9,199 nucleotides of DNA from an uncultured Oscillospiraceae bacterium. Its GTDB lineage: Bacteria; Bacillota; Clostridia; Oscillospirales; Oscillospiraceae. Within the stretch, counting starts at the first letter, position 1. Each line of letters starts with the position of its first letter. Below, in pieces: positions 6,431 to 9,199 of the stretch. A program made the position numbers and the translations under genes. The notes beneath the pieces are model-generated. The model worked only from the letters and a program-made list of their open reading frames with translations, made no database searches and was not told where the DNA came from. The stretch lies in assembly GCA_934622035.1 (NCBI GenBank), contig CAKTVG010000041.1, positions 1 to 9,199 of the forward strand, written 5' to 3'.

Positions 6431-7057
6431 ATGCGATACGGAACGAACACCAATCTCTCGTCGCTGCTCGACCAGAAGGTCGATATTCTTCAGCTCATGC
6501 ACGACGAAGACAGCGCTGCCTACGCCTGGACAATCCGCCGGACCTGCCCGGCGTATGTGGAGACGGATATCCATGACAACCTGTTTTCGGCGGCCGGTAC
6601 GAGAGCGCGCGGTGCGAAGATCACCATTCGCACGGACAGCAGGCTCACGCTGCATGAAGCTATGCGCTGGAACGGCAAATTCCTGTTCCTGACGTCGATC
6701 GAGCTTTCCGAGCAGCGTGACCGGCAGGAGCTTCAGGCCGCGGTGTGCGAGAGCGTGACGCTGACAGCAAAGCCGCAGGACCGCACCGGGCGCGATGCGC
6801 TCAACCGCCCGACGGCGGTCGATGTCCCGGGCTTTACCTTTCCGGGCGTGCTGACGGAGAAATATTTCCGAAACGACGCCGAGGATGTGTACCGTGCAGA
6901 GCTGCAGCAGCGCGTACTGGTCACGCCGAAGGTCATCGTGCTGCGCGCCGGCGACCTCGTACAGCAGGATACAGAGCCCCCTTATACTGTGCGGCAGGTG
7001 CTCGACCTCGATCCATACAAGAATGAGTATGTGATCGAACGCAGGTGGGACGCCTGA
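6431..7057 (+). CDS. Head-closure / head-tail joining protein, apparently two tandem domains
   Basis: A 208-residue protein in the slot for the head-closure (stopper) ring, which holds DNA in the filled head (SPP1 gp16-like, Phage_H_T_join type). Family members are usually about 100-120 residues. Here residues 40-108 already show the pattern: beta-rich, with EAMRWNGKFLFLTSIEL at 76-92 and a closing RDRQELQAAVCE. After a linker with DRTGRDALNRPTAVDVP (117-133), residues 136-205 again look like such a barrel, with FPGVLTEKYF, VTPKVIVLRAGDLV (164-177), PYTVRQVLDLDPYKNEYVIERR (184-205, split). The second half could be a duplicated or fused joining domain. The preceding gene ends one base upstream with GAGGAATAAA acting as the site. 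The general role is fairly safe; the two-domain reading is inference. Confidence 0.68.
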   Translation: MRYGTNTNLSSLLDQKVDILQLMHDEDSAAYAWTIRRTCPAYVETDIHDNLFSAAGTRARGAKITIRTDSRLTLHEAMRWNGKFLFLTSIELSEQRDRQELQAAVCESVTLTAKPQDRTGRDALNRPTAVDVPGFTFPGVLTEKYFRNDAEDVYRAELQQRVLVTPKVIVLRAGDLVQQDTEPPYTVRQVLDLDPYKNEYVIERRWDA

Positions 7058-7476
7058 TGCAGAGTGTTGAGATCCGCGGCCTTGATGAGACCGTGAAGAA
7101 GCTGGAGGGTTTTCCGGATGCTGTCAAGGCGGCAAAGGCGGCGTTCTTTGAAGAGGCCGGAGAAGTGATGCTGGCCGCGGTGCAGCGCCGCATCGGCGGC
7201 ACCGGCCGCGTAGCCGGCGTTCAGGAGCGGTACATCGGCTCCGGGAAAGGCTATGCGGCAGTCCGCGCGAAGGCACGAACGGAGCTGAGCGGGTATGCTG
7301 CCGGTTATATCACGAACGCGCTCGAGGGCGGTCATCTGACCAAGGGCGGCAAGAGCCGTGTCCCGGGCAAGTATATGTATCAGATGACCGCTGCGTCCGA
7401 GCTTGTGAAGCTGCAGGAGGACGGCGCGCGGGAGATCGAGAAAAAGGCTGCGGCTTATTTGGAGGGCGAAGGATGA
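7057..7476 (+). CDS. HK97 gp10-like neck/tail-joining protein
   Basis: A 139-residue protein of the HK97 gp10-like family (PF04883 type), found between head-closure and tail terminator genes in many siphoviruses and myoviruses and thought to act in head-tail joining or tail completion. The N-terminus MQSVEIRGLDETVKKLEGFP (1-20) is the classic family opening: a short strand containing G-L-D/E, then an amphipathic helix. Later come a glycine-rich segment (IGSGKGYAAVRA near 62-73) and YAAGYITNALEGGHLTKGG (80-98), followed by a Lys/Arg/Pro-rich strip (KSRVPGKYMY). The ATG at 7057 overlaps the preceding stop by one base (TGATG), and AGGTGG lies about eight bases upstream. A GTG four codons upstream is possible but poorly placed. 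The C-terminus is an acidic helix (EIEKKAAAYLEGEG). Confidence 0.84.
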   Translation: MQSVEIRGLDETVKKLEGFPDAVKAAKAAFFEEAGEVMLAAVQRRIGGTGRVAGVQERYIGSGKGYAAVRAKARTELSGYAAGYITNALEGGHLTKGGKSRVPGKYMYQMTAASELVKLQEDGAREIEKKAAAYLEGEG

Positions 7477-7928
7477 AGACGATGGACATCGTGGATGCGA
7501 TCAATGCCCGGCTCACGGAGAAGTGGCCGGCGCGGACGGTATATCTGGACGTCTGCCCGGTGGATTTTGACCGCCCATCCTTTTGGCTGCAGGTCACGAA
7601 GGACGACCGCAGCGACGCGAGCCGTTATACGGACCGCCGCACAGTGCAGATCGCGCTCACGGCCTACGATGAAAAGGATGAGCATTACGAGTCCTCGTGG
7701 CAGCGGCTCAGCGGCGTTGTGGACGAGTGTCTGACGCTGCTCGGCGGCGTTCTGAAGGTCGGAGACCGGCGCTTCAAGCCGACGCTCAAGAGCCTCCCGC
7801 GTGAGCCGGATCGAGCGGTCATTCTCATCGATTTTAGCTTTATGACGCCAAAATCCGCAGACGGCCAGACGGGGGAAACGGCGAAAACGCTGTGTACCTC
7901 GCTCACCGTCAACGGCAAAAAAATCTGA
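7473..7928 (+). CDS. Phage tail terminator protein (DUF6838-like)
   Basis: A 151-residue protein in the position of the tail terminator, the ring that caps the head-proximal end of the tail and stops tube growth. The opening MKTMDIVDAINARLTEKWP (1-19) is a helix of the type seen in minor tail/terminator proteins, followed by YLDVCPVDFDRPSFWLQV (24-41) and DRRTVQIALTAYDEKDEHYE (54-73, near the start of the central sheet and helix). The C-terminal part carries RAVILIDFSFMT (about 113-124). This arrangement matches the DUF6838/tail-terminator families of Gram-positive phages. The ATG overlaps the previous stop by four bases (ATGA), and GGAGGG at 7461-7466 is six bases upstream; an in-frame ATG at 7482 is less well placed. 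Both gene order and pattern support the call, but the family is defined mostly by context. Confidence 0.75.
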   Translation: MKTMDIVDAINARLTEKWPARTVYLDVCPVDFDRPSFWLQVTKDDRSDASRYTDRRTVQIALTAYDEKDEHYESSWQRLSGVVDECLTLLGGVLKVGDRRFKPTLKSLPREPDRAVILIDFSFMTPKSADGQTGETAKTLCTSLTVNGKKI

Positions 7929-7946
7929 CAAAAGGAGAAATGCAAC

Positions 7947-9041
7947 ATGGGTCTTCCCAAACTGACCTTTACGCTCAAGAAAGCGGCACGCACCGTTGCC
8001 GCACGCACTTCGCAGAGCGTCGTCGCGCTGATCATCCGCGACAGCAAGGCAAACGGTGTGCACGCGATCTATCAGGAGAGCGACATCCCGAGCACGCTGG
8101 GCGCCGACAACGCTGCTTACATCAAACGAGCGATGATCGGCCACATCAACCGCCCCAGCGTGGTTTATGTCTCCGTGATCGCCGCGGCGGCGGAGATCGC
8201 CACCGGCTTCAGCGCTCTGGCGAACTACAGCTACGACTACCTCTGCGGCCCCGTCGACATTTCCGCCGCTGACGCGACCGCTCTGGCCGCGCTGGTAAAG
8301 GCGCAGCGCAAGCTGCGCTATATCGGCAAGGCGGTGCTGCCGAATACGGCCGCAGACGATGAGGGGGTCATCAACTTTGTGTCCTCCGGCATCGTGGTCG
8401 GCTCCACGACCTATGCCGCGGCGGCGTATTGCTCCCGCATCGCCGGTATTCTTGCCGGCACGCCTGCCGACTGTTCGGCGACCTATGCCGTGCTCAGCGA
8501 GGTAACTGCCGTGACCGCTACGGCGACGCCTGACGACGCTGTGGATGCCGGCAAGGTCTTTCTCATCGACGACGGCCGTGTGCGCAAGCTCAGCCGCGCG
8601 GTGACGAGCAAGACCACCCTCTCCGCGACCGAGCCGGAGGCGCTGAAGAAGATCAAGATGACCGCAGCCATCGATCTGATCCGGTACTACGCCATGACGG
8701 CCGTCGAGGACGAATACCTCGGCAAGTGCGCGAACAGCTACGACAACAAGTGCATCCTGCTGACCGCTGTGCGCGACTACCTCAAGCAGCTGGAGGACTC
8801 CAACGTGCTCAAGGCCGGATCTTCCGGCGCGAAGCTGGACGCCGACGCAGCGCGTGCTTACCTCGTCAAGCAGGCGGGCGACGCGGGTGACACCGATGAG
8901 GCGGCCCGCATCCGCGCGCTGTCCGACGAGGCGGTGATCAAGGAAGATACGGGGAGCTATGTGTTCCTCAACCTCTACGGCTGGGTGCTCGACGCGATGG
9001 AGGATTTCAACATCGTGTTCGAGGTCACGGATGCCGTCTGA
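7947..9041 (+). CDS. Contractile tail sheath protein
   Basis: A 364-residue tail sheath subunit. It forms the contractile outer tube whose shortening drives the inner tube through the host envelope, which marks the phage as a myovirus. The N-terminus MGLPKLTFTLKKAART (1-16) gives the extended arm that links subunits. The middle has sheath features such as YLCGPVDI (98-105) and VLPNTAADDEGVINFVSSGI (130-149). The C-terminal conserved domain shows KVFLIDDGRVRKLSRAVTS (203-221), equivalent to the L-x-D-G-x-V-R-I-x-R-G-V-N/T-S sheath signature. It ends with VLDAMEDFNIVFEV (347-360), equivalent to the conserved V/I-DAMEDI motif. It is short compared with PBSX-type sheaths (about 460 residues) and closer to the short sheaths of clostridial phages and diffocins. 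A good AAAGGAG site (7931-7937) precedes the ATG; the next gene follows after 18 bases. Confidence 0.94.
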   Translation: MGLPKLTFTLKKAARTVAARTSQSVVALIIRDSKANGVHAIYQESDIPSTLGADNAAYIKRAMIGHINRPSVVYVSVIAAAAEIATGFSALANYSYDYLCGPVDISAADATALAALVKAQRKLRYIGKAVLPNTAADDEGVINFVSSGIVVGSTTYAAAAYCSRIAGILAGTPADCSATYAVLSEVTAVTATATPDDAVDAGKVFLIDDGRVRKLSRAVTSKTTLSATEPEALKKIKMTAAIDLIRYYAMTAVEDEYLGKCANSYDNKCILLTAVRDYLKQLEDSNVLKAGSSGAKLDADAARAYLVKQAGDAGDTDEAARIRALSDEAVIKEDTGSYVFLNLYGWVLDAMEDFNIVFEVTDAV

Positions 9042-9059
9042 TAAGAAGGAGGAGAAAAT

Positions 9060-9199
9060 ATGCCTGAAATTCTGGAAGCCGCCCTGGTACGCAGCGGCAC
9101 TTATGGCAGCCTTTGGTTTGACGGCGAGCTCGTCGCTGAGTGCTATGGCTGCCAGGCCAAGCTCAACAAGACCAAGGAAGATGTGCCGCGCTGCCGGAC
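9060..9199 (+). CDS. Tail tube protein (XkdM-like), 5' end only
   Basis: The first 46 codons of a gene that runs off the window; I translated it directly from the sequence. It starts at ATG 9060 after a strong AAGGAGG site (9046-9052) with seven bases of spacing. The reading is MPEILEAALVRSGTYGSLWF, then DGELVAECYGCQAKLNKTKE and DVPRCR. Family features visible are the S-G-T-Y/W-G-x-x-W/V-x-D-G-E-x-V-A-E segment (residues 12-27) and the following A-K-L strand, which match the N-terminus of XkdM/DUF2001-type tail tube proteins. These form the inner rigid tube surrounded by the sheath encoded just upstream, the standard order in contractile-tail phages. Three cysteines (28, 31, 45) are noticeable for such a short stretch. 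The assignment is good for family, but nothing can be said about the rest of the protein. Confidence 0.82.
   Translation, partial: MPEILEAALVRSGTYGSLWFDGELVAECYGCQAKLNKTKEDVPRCR

Noticed and set aside
1..9199. CRISPR array, tRNA genes, insertion sequences, integrase or attachment sites
   Set aside because: No regularly spaced repeats, tRNA-like cloverleaf, transposase or recombinase sequences were seen; the window is filled with virion-assembly genes.

Overview
This 9.2-kb window is a compact block of virion-assembly genes from a tailed bacteriophage or prophage. All thirteen genes lie on the + strand and the last is cut by the window edge. The DNA looks GC-rich by eye. Nearly every gene has a strong AGGAGG-type ribosome binding site, and GTG and TTG starts are used. 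Together with YqbF-like, XkdM-like and sheath proteins of Gram-positive phage type, this suggests a GC-rich Firmicutes host, probably a gut clostridium of the Oscillospiraceae sort. The host is inference: the window contains no host gene, tRNA, integrase or attachment site.

Layout, left to right. (1) Packaging: an HNH endonuclease (5-409), a short non-coding gap holding a GC-rich palindromic element and a small hairpin (candidate cos region), then the small (493-957) and large (954-2684) terminase subunits. (2) Head: an HK97-type portal (2704-3939), an S78-type prohead protease starting with TTG inside the portal gene (3917-4576), and an HK97-fold major capsid protein with an N-terminal delta domain (4573-5748). 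(3) Neck: a YqbF-like protein with a C-terminal HeH/LEM-like segment (5766-6062), a gp6-like head-tail connector (6073-6429), an unusually long head-closure protein (6431-7057), an HK97 gp10-like protein (7057-7476) and a tail terminator (7473-7928). (4) Tail: a short contractile sheath protein (7947-9041) and the start of an XkdM-like tail tube protein (9060 onward). The sheath makes this a myovirus with an HK97-like head.

The genes work as one pathway. The terminase, helped by the HNH nuclease, cuts concatemeric DNA and pumps it through the portal into a prohead. The protease removes the capsid delta domain to allow expansion. Connector, closure and terminator proteins then join the filled head to a contractile tail. 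Genes overlap by 1-23 bases or are separated by at most about 20 bases, apart from the 83-base gap at 410-492. No internal terminator or promoter is visible, so one late polycistronic transcript is likely.

The overall module is a known type and I see no wholly new system. Details worth a second look are a recurring ETR motif in the capsid delta domain and the protease tail that may mark processing sites, the GC-rich candidate cos element, the apparent two-domain head-closure protein, and two CxxC pairs in the large terminase.
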